DNA from: Nostoc punctiforme NIES-2108
Lineage (GTDB): Bacteria > Cyanobacteriota > Cyanobacteriia > Cyanobacteriales > Nostocaceae
Assembly: GCA_003326195.1 (NCBI GenBank)
Contig: LXQE01000117.1
Coordinates: 259,677 to 312,479 of the forward strand
DNA length: 52,803 bases
Direction of reading: 5' to 3'
Both the position numbers and the translations under genes were made by a program. Below are positions 52,366 through 52,803 of the stretch, one piece after another (the stretch's first letter is position 1; each line of letters begins with the position of its first letter). Under the pieces are notes generated by a model, which searched no databases, was not told the origin of the DNA, and was given only the letters and a program-made list of their open reading frames with translations.

Positions 52366-52803
52366 TTAATATGAAGCTGCATAGAATAGAGCTTCCAGGA
52401 TAAAGTTATAAGAAGAGACAGAAATTACCTGGTCAAATGTAAGTTGGTCGAATATTTCTTGGATGCGCTCGCGTAAAGCTTGTAAAGAAGAGAAAAGTTG
52501 ATTTTTGAGAGGTTTCTTGAGAGCTTGCCAAAGCCTTTCAATGGGATTGAGTTCAGGGGCTGAAGCTGGTTGAAACAGAGGAATAATATTTTCTGGCCAA
52601 CGAATTGCAGAACTTGTATGAGCAGGTGCTTGGTCAATCTGTAAAATGGCATAATCTGAACCTAATTGCTGGGATAGCCAGTCTAAAAACTGTTGGAAAC
52701 ACTCACCATTCAATTTCGGATACTCATAAAGGAAGTGGTCTCCAGTCAATGGTTCAATTGCACCATAAATCCAAAAGTTATCTCTTGGCCATATCACCTT
52801 AAC
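52366..52803 (-). mobile_element. IS630-family transposase, C-terminal part (cut by window edge)
   Basis: The frame is open through the last base, so the gene continues to the right. The visible 145 residues are the DDE half of an IS630/Tc1-type transposase: WIYGAIEPLTG, the second catalytic Asp in LQIDQAPAHTS, the third acidic residue in SAPELNPIERLWQALKKPLK, and FQQFLDWLSQQLG. The frame ends at a normal stop (TAA, 52366-52368). Completeness cannot be judged because the first Asp and the other terminal repeat are outside. IS630 elements insert at TA. Confidence 0.85.

Overview
The window looks like chromosome of a filamentous, heterocyst-forming cyanobacterium of the Nostoc type. The evidence is the rbcL-rbcX-rbcS order with short tandem repeats in the rbcL-rbcX spacer, a devBCA-type exporter operon, pcyA, abundant GCGATCGC (HIP1) octamers, and heptameric short tandemly repeated repetitive (STRR) sequences in almost every intergenic gap. 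No rRNA, tRNA or CRISPR array was seen. All assignments come from reading the sequence by eye; no search was run.

Bases 1-12902 are the downstream part of a hybrid PKS-NRPS gene cluster, all on the plus strand. They hold the end of a PKS (AT-ACP-aminotransferase, cut by the window edge), a cupin/JmjC-like putative Fe(II) dioxygenase, an AT-rich OafA-type membrane acyltransferase behind a MITE-like repeat, a C-A-PCP NRPS, and a TubC-C-A-PCP-TE NRPS that overlaps it by 4 bases. The logic is a malonyl extension, transamination of the beta-keto group to a beta-amino acyl chain, possible hydroxylation, addition of one amino acid (glycine-like but altered pocket code) and release by the thioesterase. 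The last module is odd: its C domain lacks the catalytic His and its A domain lacks the substrate-anchoring Asp and the catalytic Lys, while its PCP and TE look intact. The terminator at 12941-12974 ends the cluster.

Bases 13253-19662 hold a frameshifted DUF4114 remnant, a type I secretion pair (cNMP-binding/C39-like ABC exporter with a dead peptidase, plus a HlyD adaptor) and a DUF427 protein. Next come a grpB-family pseudogene with two amber codons and a zinc/manganese-type binding lipoprotein behind a Zur-box-like palindrome. Bases 22154-27393 carry small membrane/stress-type proteins, a TPM-domain protein, precorrin-8X methylmutase and a secreted beta-helix protein. Bases 27601-31660 (minus strand) carry a membrane protein, dapB, panB and a seven-bladed propeller protein. 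The dapB-panB gap contains a promoter and an intrinsic terminator on the plus strand, suggesting an unannotated small RNA.

Bases 32506-34829 are the RuBisCO operon. A G-quadruplex-capable sequence and a strong hairpin lie just upstream of rbcL. Then follow a PsbP-family protein, Maf, a nested MITE, two hypothetical genes, pcyA, and a devBCA-type exporter operon with a MITE-like element in its upstream region. The right end is mostly housekeeping: a coiled-coil membrane protein, a HAD phosphatase, a Uma2 protein, a 55-residue protein, rpsB, tsf, a hypothetical protein, recG (with STRR DNA inserted in frame) and the cut end of an IS630-type transposase.
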